Origin: Pseudomonadales bacterium
GTDB taxonomy: Bacteria > Pseudomonadota > Gammaproteobacteria > Pseudomonadales > Azotimanducaceae
NCBI GenBank assembly: GCA_041395945.1
Contig: JAWKZN010000002.1
Span: 62,001-126,000 of the forward strand
Direction of reading: 5' to 3'
Length of the DNA stretch: 64,000 bases
Shown here piece after piece: positions 7,906 through 16,873 of the stretch. Each line of letters opens with the position of its first letter. Position 1 is the stretch's first letter. The notes under the pieces are model-generated. The model saw only the letters and a list, made by a program, of their open reading frames with translations. It was not told the origin of the DNA and made no database searches. The position numbers were made by a program, and so were the translations under genes.

Positions 7906-9267
7906 GTGCCGGCATCCTCCATGGAAGAACTGGTCTCGCTGTGCAAGCGGCGCGGCTTCATCTTTCAATCCAGCGATATCTACGGCGGACTGCAGGGTAT
8001 CTACGACTATGGTCCACTCGGGGTTGAACTGAAAAACAACCTTAAGGCCGCCTGGTGGCGTGCGATGGTCTACGAACGGGACGATGTCGAGGGGCTTGAT
8101 GCCGCCATCCTCACCAACCCGCTCACCTTGCGCTACTCGGGCCACGAGGAGACCTTCAGCGATCCGCTGGTCGATTGCCGCAATTGCAAAGCGCGGCATC
8201 GGGCCGATCACCTCGAAGGGAAAGTCTGTCCGAACTGTGGATCCACCGATCTGACAGAAGAGCGCCCCTTCAACCTCATGTTCAAGACAGCCCTGGGCCC
8301 GGTATCCGACGGCTCCAGCTTCGGCTATCTGCGCCCGGAAACCGCCCAGGCGATCTTTACCAACTTTCGCAACGTGGTGGATTCCACATCCCGGCGGCTG
8401 CCTTTCGGCATCGCCCAGATCGGGAAAGCCTTCCGCAACGAGATCACGCCGCGCAACTTCATCTTCCGGGTCCGGGAGTTTGAGCAGATGGAGCTCGAGT
8501 TTTTCGTGAAGCCCGGCACCGATGAGGAGTGGCATCAGAAGTGGGTCGAAGAACGCCTGGACTGGTGGGAGGCTCAGGGCGTGGAGCGCAATCGACTGCA
8601 ACTGCTGAATGTGCCCAAGGACGCACTTGCGCACTACTCAAAGGCCACCTTTGATGTCATGTACCAGTTTCCCCACGGCCTCGAAGAACTCGAAGGTATT
8701 GCCAACCGTACCGACTATGACCTGGGATCCCATACACGCGCTCAGGCGGACTTCAATATTCAGGCCAGGGTGGCCCCGAACCGGGATTCGAATACCAAGC
8801 TCGCCATCCAGGATCTGGAAACCAATCAGTGGATGGTGCCCTATGTGATCGAGCCCTCGGCGGGTGTGGATCGGGGGGTGCTGGCGGTGCTCAACGAGGC
8901 CTATCGGGTGGAAACACTCGAGGATGGGAAGACGCGGACCGTGCTGGCCTTCAAACCCCATCTCGCACCGATCAAAGCTGCCGTGATGCCGCTGAAGCGG
9001 AATCACGAAGGCATCGTGGCGAAAGCGAAGTCGATCAAGCAGGATCTCCAGGCCCTCGGTCTGGGGCGGGTGCTCTATGAAGACACAGGGAACATCGGCA
9101 AGGGTTACCGGCGCCACGACGAAGTCGGCACCCCCATCTGTATCACCGTCGATTTCCAGACTGTCGATGAGGACGATACGGTGACGGTACGTGATCGCGA
9201 TACCATGGCTCAGCAGCGGATCGCGGTGGCCGAACTGGCCGACTACGTCAGACAGGTCATCCGCTGA
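7906..9267 (+). CDS. glyS: Glycyl-tRNA synthetase, single-chain (homodimeric) type
   Basis: A class II aminoacyl-tRNA synthetase of about 453 residues. It opens LCKRRGFIFQSSDIYGGLQG, then DYGPLGVELKNNL; motif 2 is FRNEITPRNFIFRVREFEQME; the C-terminal anticodon domain begins near LAPIKAAVMPL. This is the eukaryote/archaea/Firmicutes-like alpha2 enzyme, not the alpha2beta2 GlyQ/GlyS of most gammaproteobacteria. The start is uncertain: GTG 7906 has an AGG nearby, while ATG 7921 lacks a clear ribosome-binding site. The stop overlaps the next start by one base. Confidence 0.95.
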   Translation: MPASSMEELVSLCKRRGFIFQSSDIYGGLQGIYDYGPLGVELKNNLKAAWWRAMVYERDDVEGLDAAILTNPLTLRYSGHEETFSDPLVDCRNCKARHRADHLEGKVCPNCGSTDLTEERPFNLMFKTALGPVSDGSSFGYLRPETAQAIFTNFRNVVDSTSRRLPFGIAQIGKAFRNEITPRNFIFRVREFEQMELEFFVKPGTDEEWHQKWVEERLDWWEAQGVERNRLQLLNVPKDALAHYSKATFDVMYQFPHGLEELEGIANRTDYDLGSHTRAQADFNIQARVAPNRDSNTKLAIQDLETNQWMVPYVIEPSAGVDRGVLAVLNEAYRVETLEDGKTRTVLAFKPHLAPIKAAVMPLKRNHEGIVAKAKSIKQDLQALGLGRVLYEDTGNIGKGYRRHDEVGTPICITVDFQTVDEDDTVTVRDRDTMAQQRIAVAELADYVRQVIR

Positions 9268-9791
9268 TGGCCAGGGCCGTGATCGCCACCATTGGCCAGG
9301 ACCGACCCGGACTGGTCAACGAACTCTCCGAGATTGTGCTGGGTGTAAACGCAAATATCGAAGACAGCCGCATGTCGGTGCTCGGCGGCGAATTCGCGGT
9401 GCTGATGTCAGTCAGTGGCGAAAATGCGGCTCTCGACGCCCTCGAATCGACCCTGAGCAGCCTCGCTGCCCGCACCGGACTCGCTCATCTGTTCCGCCGC
9501 ACTTCGGATCGGGCGCAACGACAGGCCACAAGGCTCGCAGTCCGGGTGGAAACCCTGGACCATCCAGGCATCGTCCATGGCATCGCAAACTTCTTCAGCA
9601 GCCGCGGGGTCAACATCCGGGAACTCGAGACCCAGACAGAACCAGCTCCGCACACCGGCACGCCGGTGTTCAGCCTTAACATGGAGATCGAGATTCCGGA
9701 AGGGGAGGATGTTGCGGGGCTGCAGACCGCATTCGCCACGTTCTGTGAGTCCCAGGCGCTGGATGGGGAATTGTCCCCGGCGTCCGGTTAG
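9267..9791 (+). CDS. GcvR-like protein with two ACT domains
   Basis: A 174-residue protein with two ACT domains, about residues 1-80 (ATIGQDRPGLVNELSEIV) and 90-165 (VRVETLDHPGIVHGIANFF). It resembles GcvR, which senses glycine and antagonises the activator GcvA of the glycine-cleavage operon. Its ATG overlaps the glyS stop by one base, so translation is coupled, and the pairing with glycyl-tRNA synthetase fits a glycine-related role. No DNA-binding domain is visible, as is normal for GcvR. Ligand and partner are inferred. Confidence 0.82.
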   Translation: MARAVIATIGQDRPGLVNELSEIVLGVNANIEDSRMSVLGGEFAVLMSVSGENAALDALESTLSSLAARTGLAHLFRRTSDRAQRQATRLAVRVETLDHPGIVHGIANFFSSRGVNIRELETQTEPAPHTGTPVFSLNMEIEIPEGEDVAGLQTAFATFCESQALDGELSPASG

Positions 9792-9827
9792 AAGCCTGCC
9801 ACCGTCACGCGACCCTCGCGCGACGGG

Positions 9828-10997
9828 TCAGGCGTTGCTGCGCCAGCGTGCCGCGCTGGGAATTTTCTCTCGGTCGCAGCGATCAGCGTAACGGCGCGCA
9901 ATCTCGGTGACCTCCTGCAGCAGACCAGTCTGCAGCGTCACCGGTTCCAGGCCCAACCCGAGAAAGCGACTGTTTTCCACGTGCAGATCGTTTTCGGCCG
10001 CTTCATTGCGCGGGTTATCCAGATAACTGATTTCGACTCCGGTCAGCTCAGCAATCATCGCGGCCAGGTCACGAACACGGTGCGTCTCAGTCATCTGATT
10101 GAGAATGTTGACGCGCTCACCACGCTGAGGTGGATTGTCGATGGCAAGCCCAACACAGCGGCAGGTGTCCTGAATGTGGATGAAGGCCCGTGTCTGGCCA
10201 CCCGTGCCGTGTACGGTAAGGGGATAGCCGATCGCGGCCTGCATGAGAAAGCGGTTCAGAACCGTGCCGTAATCGCCGTCATAGTCGAAGCGGTTGATGA
10301 GCCGCTCATCCTGGCGCGTCTGCTCGGTCTGTGTGCCCCAGACGATGCCCTGATGCAGATCGGTGATCCGCAAGCTGTCGTTCTTGTTGTAGTAGAAAAA
10401 CAGCAGCGCATCCTGGGTCTTGGTCATGTGATAGATCGACCCGGGATTGGCCGGGTAGAGAATTTCCTGATCGATCAGGCCCTGGGGGGTTTCGACCTTC
10501 ACCCGCAGATACCCTTCGGGAATCTTCATCCCCGCGGTGCCGTAGCCATACACACCCATGGTTCCCAGGTGCACCAGGTGGATGTCCAGGCCACTTTCCA
10601 CGATCGCACAGAGCACGTCGTTGGTCGCATTGATGTTGTTGTTGACCGTGTAGCGCTTGTGCCGGGAGGACTTCATCGAGTAGGGTGCGGCCCGTTGTTC
10701 GGCGAAGTGCACTATGGTGTCGGGTTGCTCTTCCCGGATCAGGCGCAGGAGCTGGTCGTAGTCTTCGCCGAGGGTGAGATGCACGGTTCGAATCGATCGC
10801 CCGGTCAGCTCCTTCCAGGCCGCCACCCGGACCGACAGCGGTCGGATGGGGGTCAACGACTCGACTTCGAGTTCCACATCGATCTTGCGCCGCGACAGGT
10901 TGTCGACGACGACGATCTCGTGGCCGGCGTGGGAGAGATGCAGGCTGGTCGGCCAGCCGCAGAAGCCGTCACCACCCAGTACGAGAACCTTTGCCAT
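9828..10997 (-). CDS. sqdB: UDP-sulfoquinovose synthase (SQD1/SqdB family)
   Basis: A 389-residue extended SDR matching plant SQD1 and bacterial SqdB along its length: VLGGDGFCGWPTSLHLS, the VESLTPI segment, WKELTGRSI, VHFAEQRAAPYSMK, LGTMGVYG (catalytic Thr146), SIYHMTK (Tyr189, Lys193), GIVWGTQT, FDYDGDYGTVLNRF and GGQTRAFIHIQDT. The enzyme converts UDP-glucose and sulfite into UDP-sulfoquinovose, the donor for the sulfolipid SQDG or for sulfoquinovose in glycans. No SQDG synthase is recognisable next to it; a large polysaccharide locus begins 1.3 kb away on the other strand. The start ATG follows a probable sigma-70 promoter. Confidence 0.93.
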   Translation of the reverse strand: MAKVLVLGGDGFCGWPTSLHLSHAGHEIVVVDNLSRRKIDVELEVESLTPIRPLSVRVAAWKELTGRSIRTVHLTLGEDYDQLLRLIREEQPDTIVHFAEQRAAPYSMKSSRHKRYTVNNNINATNDVLCAIVESGLDIHLVHLGTMGVYGYGTAGMKIPEGYLRVKVETPQGLIDQEILYPANPGSIYHMTKTQDALLFFYYNKNDSLRITDLHQGIVWGTQTEQTRQDERLINRFDYDGDYGTVLNRFLMQAAIGYPLTVHGTGGQTRAFIHIQDTCRCVGLAIDNPPQRGERVNILNQMTETHRVRDLAAMIAELTGVEISYLDNPRNEAAENDLHVENSRFLGLGLEPVTLQTGLLQEVTEIARRYADRCDREKIPSAARWRSNA

Positions 10998-11299
10998 GGT
11001 CTGATCCGATCAGTAACGTATTGTTTTTTATAATAATTATTCGTCTGCGCGAGCCGAACCGCGCCCCCTTGCGCCAGGTGGCCGGCACCGGCAGGCCGCC
11101 ACTGTACGCAAATGAGCAAAAGAGGGCCAGCCACTCGGACCGGCTGCGGGGTATGTGTCGGAAAGGAGCGGCGGGTGGCGCCCGCCGTTCCGCGATTCTG
11201 TACCGAGGGGGGCAAGGGATCCGCGGGTCGATGCTGCGAATCGATGTCGCGGATCACGGGCGAGGATCAATGCCCCGGATCACGGGCGCGGCACGGCGT
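10998..11299. other. Intergenic stretch upstream of sqdB
   Basis: No gene is seen. It holds an AT-rich patch (11021-11042) used below as a promoter call and two copies of CGGATCACGGGCG near 11250-11290. The latter lie downstream of the OmpA-like gene and have no evident role. Confidence 0.5.
11030..11058 (-). promoter_or_regulatory. Candidate sigma-70 promoter of sqdB
   Basis: On the minus strand TTCGGC (11053-11058) and TATTAT (11030-11035) are separated by 17 bases, with the start codon about 30 bases downstream. The -10 is good and the -35 is weak. Confidence 0.35.
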
Positions 11300-11977
11300 T
11301 CAGCCCTGGGTGAGTGGCTTCAGCACGATCTCAACCCGGCGATTGAGCTGGCGCCCTTCTGCGGTGGTGTTGTCCGCGATCGGATAATGAGGGCCGAAGC
11401 CCTGGGTAAACAGTCGGTTGCCGGTAACTCCCTGAGACTGCAGATAGGCGCTGACACTCTGCGCACGACGGTTCGACAAGCCCATGTTGAGTTCGACCGT
11501 GCCGGTGCTGTCGGTATGGCCGTTCACATCCACCAGGGTTTTGTCGTATTCCTTGACCACCAGCGCCACGGAATTCAGCACAGGGTAGAAATTGCTCTTC
11601 ACTTCCGCCTGGTTCACGTCGAAGGTCACGTTACCGGGCATGTTGAGGATGATGTCGTCGCCGAGACGAGTCACGCTGACACCGGTATTCTGCAGCTGCT
11701 CGCGCAGTTTGCGTTCCTGGGCGTCCATGTAACCGCCCACCGCGGCACCCGTCAGCCCACCGACCCCCGCGCCGATGAGCGCGCGCTTGCGGCGGTCATC
11801 CGCGTCTTTACCGGTCAGGGCGCCGATTACGGCTCCAGCGGTGGCCCCGATCGCGGCGCCTTTACCGGTATTGGAGGCCTGCCTTTCGCCGGTATAGGGG
11901 TTGGTGGTGCAGGCGCTGGCCACCAGCAGCAGGGCGGCCAGTGAACTCATCCGTACCATCGGGTAAACGTCACGCAT
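11300..11977 (-). CDS. OmpA-family outer-membrane lipoprotein (YiaD-like)
   Basis: A 225-residue lipoprotein. I start at ATG 11977, which has AGGAG eight bases upstream; longer in-frame extensions lack a signal. The signal peptide ends in the lipobox LLVASAC (Cys23). Next comes a glycine-zipper segment, GKGAAIGATAGAVIGAL and ALIGAGVGGLTGAAVGG, typical of YiaD/YfiB-like proteins. The C-terminal OmpA domain binds peptidoglycan and has VNGHTDSTGTVELNMGLSNR and NRRVEIVLKPL. It probably tethers the outer membrane to the wall. Confidence 0.92.
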   Translation of the reverse strand: MRDVYPMVRMSSLAALLLVASACTTNPYTGERQASNTGKGAAIGATAGAVIGALTGKDADDRRKRALIGAGVGGLTGAAVGGYMDAQERKLREQLQNTGVSVTRLGDDIILNMPGNVTFDVNQAEVKSNFYPVLNSVALVVKEYDKTLVDVNGHTDSTGTVELNMGLSNRRAQSVSAYLQSQGVTGNRLFTQGFGPHYPIADNTTAEGRQLNRRVEIVLKPLTQG

Positions 11978-12276
11978 CGTCTCGACTCCTGATCCCTGGA
12001 ACCCAGGGATCATACTACGGACGGCGCCGCGGATTTGAGTGCGGGTCACAAATCCGGGATAGGTGTCCTTCCAGCCGGATCTTCAGTCGGCTCAGGATGT
12101 CTCGACTGGCTGAGCACCTATCTGTAAACTCCGTTACGCTTTTGTGACCGACTCGATTCCCCAACCGGCGGCGCTCGACCTGGATTCGCATCGGGAGTGA
12201 GGCGACTTGCTGTCCCGGCATGTTTTCGGCTGGGCATCATCATTCCAACAAACCAGCAATAAGCAGAACCTGAGCC

Positions 12277-13338
12277 ATGCGAAGTTTTCCAGAACCCATC
12301 ACCGACAGGCGAATCAGATTTGGCGTCGTCGGTTGCGGCAGGATCTCGGGCAATCACTTCAAGGCAATCGCCCACCACAATGAGCGCGCCGCACTGGTGG
12401 CGGTCTGCGATGTCGATCCCCGAGCTTTGGATAAAGCAGCAACAGAGACCGGAGCTCGTCCGTTCCAGACTATGCGCTCGATGCTGAAGGATTCTGAAAT
12501 CGACGTAGTCGTGCTGGCAACCCCAAGCGGCCTGCACCCGGATCAGGTGGTTGAAGTGGCCAGTTCAGGGCGTCATGCGATGACCGAAAAACCCATGGCT
12601 ACCCGATGGTATGACGGTCTGCGGATGGTGAAAGCCTGCGACGAGAACAACGTCCGTCTGTTCGTAGTGAAGCAGAATCGCCGTAACGCCACCCTACAAC
12701 TGCTGAAGAAGGCCATTGATCAGGGTAGATTCGGAAGAATCTACATGGTCAACATCAATGTTTTCTGGACCCGCCCCCAGGAGTACTACGACAGCGCGGG
12801 ATGGCGAGGCACCTGGGAATTCGATGGCGGTGCATTGATGAATCAAGCCAGTCACTATGTCGATCTGCTCGACTGGCTGATCGGTCCGATCGAAAGCCTC
12901 CAGGCCTACACTGCGACGCTCGCCAGAAACATCGAGGTTGAGGACTCCGGTGTGATCAGCGTGAAGTGGCGCTCAGGTGCGCTCGGGTCAATGAATGTCA
13001 CCATGTTGACATACCCCAAGAACCTCGAAGGAAGTATCACCATACTCGGCGAGACGGGTACCGCGCGCATCGGTGGTGTTGCCGTGAACGAAATACAGCA
13101 CTGGGAATTCGCTGATTCCCGACCTGAAGACGAACTTATTCGTGAAGCGAATTACGAAACGACATCCGTGTATGGCTTCGGCCATCCTCTCTACTATGAA
13201 AACGTGATACAGGTGCTTCGTGGCGAGGCAACGCCTCACACAGACGGTCGGGAGGGATTGAAGTCCCTTGAGGTTCTGATAGCCACTTATCTTTCAGCAC
13301 GAGATGGTCGCCGAATCGCACTTCCATTGGACTACTGA
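12277..13338 (+). CDS. wbpB: UDP-GlcNAcA 3-dehydrogenase (WbpB/WlbA-type Gfo/Idh/MocA oxidoreductase)
   Basis: A 353-residue oxidoreductase with an N-terminal Rossmann fold (RFGVVGCGRISGNHF) and EKPMATRWYDG, the position of the catalytic lysine in the family. The C-terminal domain carries TWEFDGGALMNQASHYVDLL. In the WbpABDEI pathway it oxidises C3 of UDP-N-acetylglucosaminuronate. The next three genes are the following steps in order, which makes the assignment firm. It begins a 20-kb run of codirectional genes. The 300 bases upstream (11978-12276) hold no gene and must contain the operon promoter, which I could not define. Confidence 0.9.
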   Translation: MRSFPEPITDRRIRFGVVGCGRISGNHFKAIAHHNERAALVAVCDVDPRALDKAATETGARPFQTMRSMLKDSEIDVVVLATPSGLHPDQVVEVASSGRHAMTEKPMATRWYDGLRMVKACDENNVRLFVVKQNRRNATLQLLKKAIDQGRFGRIYMVNINVFWTRPQEYYDSAGWRGTWEFDGGALMNQASHYVDLLDWLIGPIESLQAYTATLARNIEVEDSGVISVKWRSGALGSMNVTMLTYPKNLEGSITILGETGTARIGGVAVNEIQHWEFADSRPEDELIREANYETTSVYGFGHPLYYENVIQVLRGEATPHTDGREGLKSLEVLIATYLSARDGRRIALPLDY

Positions 13339-13346
13339 GCAGAGAT

Positions 13347-13901
13347 ATGTCGATACACCCGACAGCCATTGTTGATGATGGTGCAAAAGTTGGTGAAACA
13401 ACTCGCATCTGGCACTGGGTGCACGTGTGCAGCGGCGCTACGATCGGGGAGGAATGCTCTCTCGGACAAAACGTCTACGTGGGTAACGACGTTGTCATCG
13501 GCAACAACGTGAGAATTCAGAACAACGTATCAGTATTCGATGCCGTACGTCTCGAAGACGACGTATTCTGTGGCCCCAGCATGGTCTTCACCAATGTCTA
13601 CAACCCCCGCGCGGCCATTTCCCGCAAGGATGAGTACCGCGAGACTTTCGTGCGACGCGGGGCGACACTCGGTGCCAACTGCACGATTGTATGCGGACAC
13701 ACGATTGGCGAATTTGCCTTCATTGGCGCAGGCGCCGTTGTCAATCAGGATGTCCCACCTTTCGCTCTCATGGTCGGAGTTCCGGCAAAAAGAAAGGGAT
13801 GGATGTGCTCGTGCGGCGTTCAGCTGCGAGGTGACGGCGCAGTTCTCTGCGAGTGTGGCGCCAGTTACCAGATCAATGGCGAGGATTGTACGCAGCTATG
13901 A
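13347..13901 (+). CDS. wbpD: UDP-GlcNAc3NA 3-N-acetyltransferase (WbpD/WlbB-type)
   Basis: A 184-residue left-handed beta-helix acetyltransferase. Hexapeptide repeats run from about residue 5 to 125 (VGETTRIWHWVHVCSGATIG, NVYVGNDVVIGNNVRIQNNV), with the loop FTNVYNPRAAISRKDEY that contains the family's active-site Asn/Arg region. It ends in a Cys-rich tail (CSCGVQL, CECGASY) that may bind zinc. It transfers acetyl from acetyl-CoA to the 3-amino group made by WbpE. It lies 8 bases after wbpB, and its stop overlaps wbpE as ATGA. Confidence 0.92.
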   Translation: MSIHPTAIVDDGAKVGETTRIWHWVHVCSGATIGEECSLGQNVYVGNDVVIGNNVRIQNNVSVFDAVRLEDDVFCGPSMVFTNVYNPRAAISRKDEYRETFVRRGATLGANCTIVCGHTIGEFAFIGAGAVVNQDVPPFALMVGVPAKRKGWMCSCGVQLRGDGAVLCECGASYQINGEDCTQL

Positions 13902-15010
13902 CCGAGAGTATTCAGTTCGTCGATCTGAAGGCGCAGTACGCTCACCTCAAATCATCGATCGACACTCGAATGGCGAACGTACTGTCACACGGGCAGTACA
14001 TCATGGGTCCTGAAGTGCGCGAACTCGAGGAGGCGCTTGCAACGCGAACCGGCGCTGCACACTGCACTACCGTAGCCTCCGGCACTGAAGCACTGCTGAT
14101 TGCGCTGATGGCAATCGGCGTACAACCCGGCGACGAAGTAATCACAACACCTTTCACCTTCGTCGCCACTGCCGAAGTCATCGCACTGCTGGGCGCGGTG
14201 CCTGTATTCGTGGATGTCGAGACCGACACCTGCAACCTAGACACGTCCGGTCTCGAAGCTGCAATCTCTCCACGAACGCGGGCCATCATTCCCGTTTCAC
14301 TCTATGGCCAGCCCGCGGACATGGATGAAATCAATGCCATTGCAGCGCGCCATGGAAATATCACTGTCATTGAGGATGCAGCACAGAGCTTCGGCGCATC
14401 CTACAAAGGCCGGGAGAGCTGCAATGTCAGCGCGATCGGCTGCACGAGCTTTTTCCCGAGCAAACCGCTCGGTTGCTACGGCGACGGCGGCGCAATTTTC
14501 ACCAGCAACGATGATTTCGCCAAGGCTATGCGGGAAATCCGCATCCACGGCCAGGAGAAGCGCTACTACCACACACGTATCGGCGTTGGCGGGCGAATGG
14601 ATACCCTGCAGTGCGCCATCGTACTCGCCAAGCTTGAGCAATTCGATTGGGAGATCGAGCAGCGGTTCCAAGCAGGAAAGCGATATGCGGACCTCTTTTC
14701 CGGATACAACGACATTCAGTTGCTTGCTGTAAGAAATGATCGTACCTGCGTATGGGGTCAATACACTATTCAGATAGACGAGCGCGAATCCATTCTCAAG
14801 TTCCTCTCAGAGGCCCGGATTCCTACCGCCGTGCACTACCCGGTACCATTGCACCAGCAACCGGCCTACTCCAGCGTGTGCCGAGTTTCATCGGATCTGA
14901 AGGGGGCTGAACGGGTAGCGAGTCGCGTGCTGAGTCTTCCCATGCATCCCTATCTTGAGCCTGAGACCCAGGAGAGAATCGCCAACGCGGTGATTTCATC
15001 GGTCGCATGA
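13898..15010 (+). CDS. wbpE: UDP-3-keto-GlcNAcA aminotransferase (WbpE/WlbC-type, DegT family)
   Basis: A 370-residue DegT/DnrJ/EryC1 aminotransferase starting MTESIQFVDLKAQYAHLK at the ATG that overlaps the wbpD stop. PLP-binding features are clear: VASGTEALLIAL, ITTPFTFVATAE, VIEDAAQSFGASYKG and FFPSKPLGCYGDGGA, with the Schiff-base Lys. It installs the 3-amino group using glutamate as donor and, in characterised systems, regenerates the NAD of WbpB through 2-oxoglutarate. The stop overlaps wbpI as ATGA. Confidence 0.93.
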   Translation: MTESIQFVDLKAQYAHLKSSIDTRMANVLSHGQYIMGPEVRELEEALATRTGAAHCTTVASGTEALLIALMAIGVQPGDEVITTPFTFVATAEVIALLGAVPVFVDVETDTCNLDTSGLEAAISPRTRAIIPVSLYGQPADMDEINAIAARHGNITVIEDAAQSFGASYKGRESCNVSAIGCTSFFPSKPLGCYGDGGAIFTSNDDFAKAMREIRIHGQEKRYYHTRIGVGGRMDTLQCAIVLAKLEQFDWEIEQRFQAGKRYADLFSGYNDIQLLAVRNDRTCVWGQYTIQIDERESILKFLSEARIPTAVHYPVPLHQQPAYSSVCRVSSDLKGAERVASRVLSLPMHPYLEPETQERIANAVISSVA

Positions 15011-16125
15011 AAATCGCCACCGTAGTCGGTGCCCGGCCACAGTTCATCAAGGCGGCGGCAATTTCACGCATCATCGGTATGCAGAATGCCAGTGGTGTCG
15101 ATGAGGTGCTCATACATACCGGACAGCATCACGACGAAAATATGTCCGGTGTGTTCTTCAACGAACTGGGAATTCCAGCACCACGCTATAATCTCGCGAT
15201 CGCCGGGGGAAACCACGGCGCGATGACCGGTCGAATGCTGTCGGCCATCGAGGAAGTACTACTTGAGGAGAAGCCGGACTGGCTACTGATTTACGGCGAT
15301 ACTAATTCAACGCTGGCCGGCGCACTCGCCGCCGCCAAGCTGCACATTCCTGTAGCGCATGTGGAAGCAGGACTGCGATCCTTCAACATGCGTATGCCCG
15401 AGGAAGTAAACAGGATTGTCGCCGATCGACTGTCGACCCTATTGTTCTGTCCCACTGCCACGGCTGTGAACAATCTGACTGCAGAAGGCATTACCCAGGG
15501 CGTTCACAATGTTGGTGATGTCATGTATGACGTCTCGCTCTATTACGCCGAGCGCGCACAAGCCATGAGCCGCATACTGGAGCGCCTGAAACTTACGCAT
15601 CGTCAGTACATCCTGGCCACCTGCCACCGTGCGGAGAATACTGACGATCCGAATCGTCTTCGAGAAATTCTCGAAGCGCTTGCGCAGCTCGCAGGCCATG
15701 CCCCCGTTGTCTTGCCCCTGCACCCGCGTAGCCGCAAGCAGATCGCTGCCATAGGGTACCAGCAACTGCTCGATAGCTTGATCATTACGGAGCCGCTGGC
15801 CTTCCTTGACATGATCTCTCTGGAACGCAGTGCTAAGGCCATACTCACCGATTCCGGGGGCGTGCAGAAGGAGGCGTTCTTTTATAGGGTTCCCTGTTTC
15901 ACGATGCGCGATGAAACAGAGTGGGTGGAAACCGTTGAAAGCGGCTGGAATCAGATTGTGGGTGCAGATCGGAACAGGATAGTAGAAGCCGTACTCGCAT
16001 GCGGCCCGCCGGTTCGGGCCGATGCGAGTCCATACGGAGATGGACACGCGAGCGAGGCAATTCTGAGGGAACTACACGGGAGACATCTTGCCGGGACTGG
16101 TAACCGTACTTTACCGCCAGCGTAG
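15007..16125 (+). CDS. wbpI: UDP-2,3-diacetamido-2,3-dideoxyglucuronate 2-epimerase (WbpI-type)
   Basis: A 372-residue non-hydrolysing UDP-GlcNAc 2-epimerase-family protein: VVGARPQFIKAAAISR, HTGQHHDENMSGVFF, YGDTNSTLAGALAA, HVEAGLRSFNMRMPEEVNR, LHPRSRK and LTDSGGVQKEAFF. In this operon it should convert UDP-GlcNAc3NAcA to UDP-ManNAc3NAcA, the last step of the pathway. WecB, which acts on UDP-GlcNAc, is the paralogous alternative, but the wbpBDE context favours WbpI. The 3' end overlaps the permease gene by 38 bases. Confidence 0.9.
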   Translation: MKIATVVGARPQFIKAAAISRIIGMQNASGVDEVLIHTGQHHDENMSGVFFNELGIPAPRYNLAIAGGNHGAMTGRMLSAIEEVLLEEKPDWLLIYGDTNSTLAGALAAAKLHIPVAHVEAGLRSFNMRMPEEVNRIVADRLSTLLFCPTATAVNNLTAEGITQGVHNVGDVMYDVSLYYAERAQAMSRILERLKLTHRQYILATCHRAENTDDPNRLREILEALAQLAGHAPVVLPLHPRSRKQIAAIGYQQLLDSLIITEPLAFLDMISLERSAKAILTDSGGVQKEAFFYRVPCFTMRDETEWVETVESGWNQIVGADRNRIVEAVLACGPPVRADASPYGDGHASEAILRELHGRHLAGTGNRTLPPA

Positions 16126-16873
16126 CCTTCTGCTGGCGACAAGCCGGGAAGCCCTGCTTGCCAGATTTCGGGGCAGTATTCTGGGTGTGGCGTGGCTGCT
16201 GATATATCCGCTGGCATTTCTCGCGATGTATGCGACCGTATTCATCGTGATACTCGGTGTACGAATTCCGGAGCTGGGTACATACCAGTACGTTCAACTC
16301 ATATTCTGTGGTCTTGTACCTTTTCTCGCCTTTGCCGAAAGTTTTGGTGTAGGCACTGTCAGTATCGTCGCAAATCGGGGATTATTGAAAAACACGCTCT
16401 TTCCAATCGAATTGGTAGTGGCTCGCGACGTGCTCGTCGGACACGCGACCATGGGATTAGGTATGGTGCTCGTATGGGTAACAGTAGCAGTCAATGGTCA
16501 TCTTTACTGGACGCACCTTGCTGTTCCGCTCGTTTACCTGCTGCAAATTCTCATGACGCTCGGAATCGTCTGGATAACAGCCTCACTGACCGTTTTTTTC
16601 AGGGATTTTCAACAGGCCACTCCGATTATCATTCTGTTTCTCATGCTGGTGTCACCAATCGCCTACACGAATGCGATGGTGCCGGAAAATCTGCGCCCGC
16701 TGTTGGATTTCAATCCATTGGCATGGATTATGAAGATCTACCGCGAGTGTCTGATGGACGGAACGCTGCCGGTCGCAGAGATCGCGATACTCGCAGCCTT
16801 CAGCTTTGCAGTACTCAAACTCGGCCACGTTTTGATTTCCCGCCTGAAACCATTGTTCCATGACTACCTCTGA
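16088..16873 (+). CDS. wzm: Polysaccharide ABC exporter permease (Wzm-type)
   Basis: A 261-residue ABC-2 permease with six predicted membrane helices, including ILGVAWLLIYPLAFLAMYAT and IIILFLMLVSPIAYTNAM. The FRGSILGVAW and FFRDFQQ segments are typical of Wzm/TagG. The start is TTG 16088, which follows GGGAGACATC. With the downstream ATPase it should export a completed lipid-linked polysaccharide across the inner membrane. It overlaps wzt by 14 bases. Confidence 0.92.
   Translation: MPGLVTVLYRQRSLLLATSREALLARFRGSILGVAWLLIYPLAFLAMYATVFIVILGVRIPELGTYQYVQLIFCGLVPFLAFAESFGVGTVSIVANRGLLKNTLFPIELVVARDVLVGHATMGLGMVLVWVTVAVNGHLYWTHLAVPLVYLLQILMTLGIVWITASLTVFFRDFQQATPIIILFLMLVSPIAYTNAMVPENLRPLLDFNPLAWIMKIYRECLMDGTLPVAEIAILAAFSFAVLKLGHVLISRLKPLFHDYL

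Noticed and set aside
9981..11033. Long plus-strand open frame of about 350 codons over sqdB
   Set aside because: It is antisense to a strongly conserved enzyme and has no recognisable motif; GC-rich DNA often leaves such frames open.
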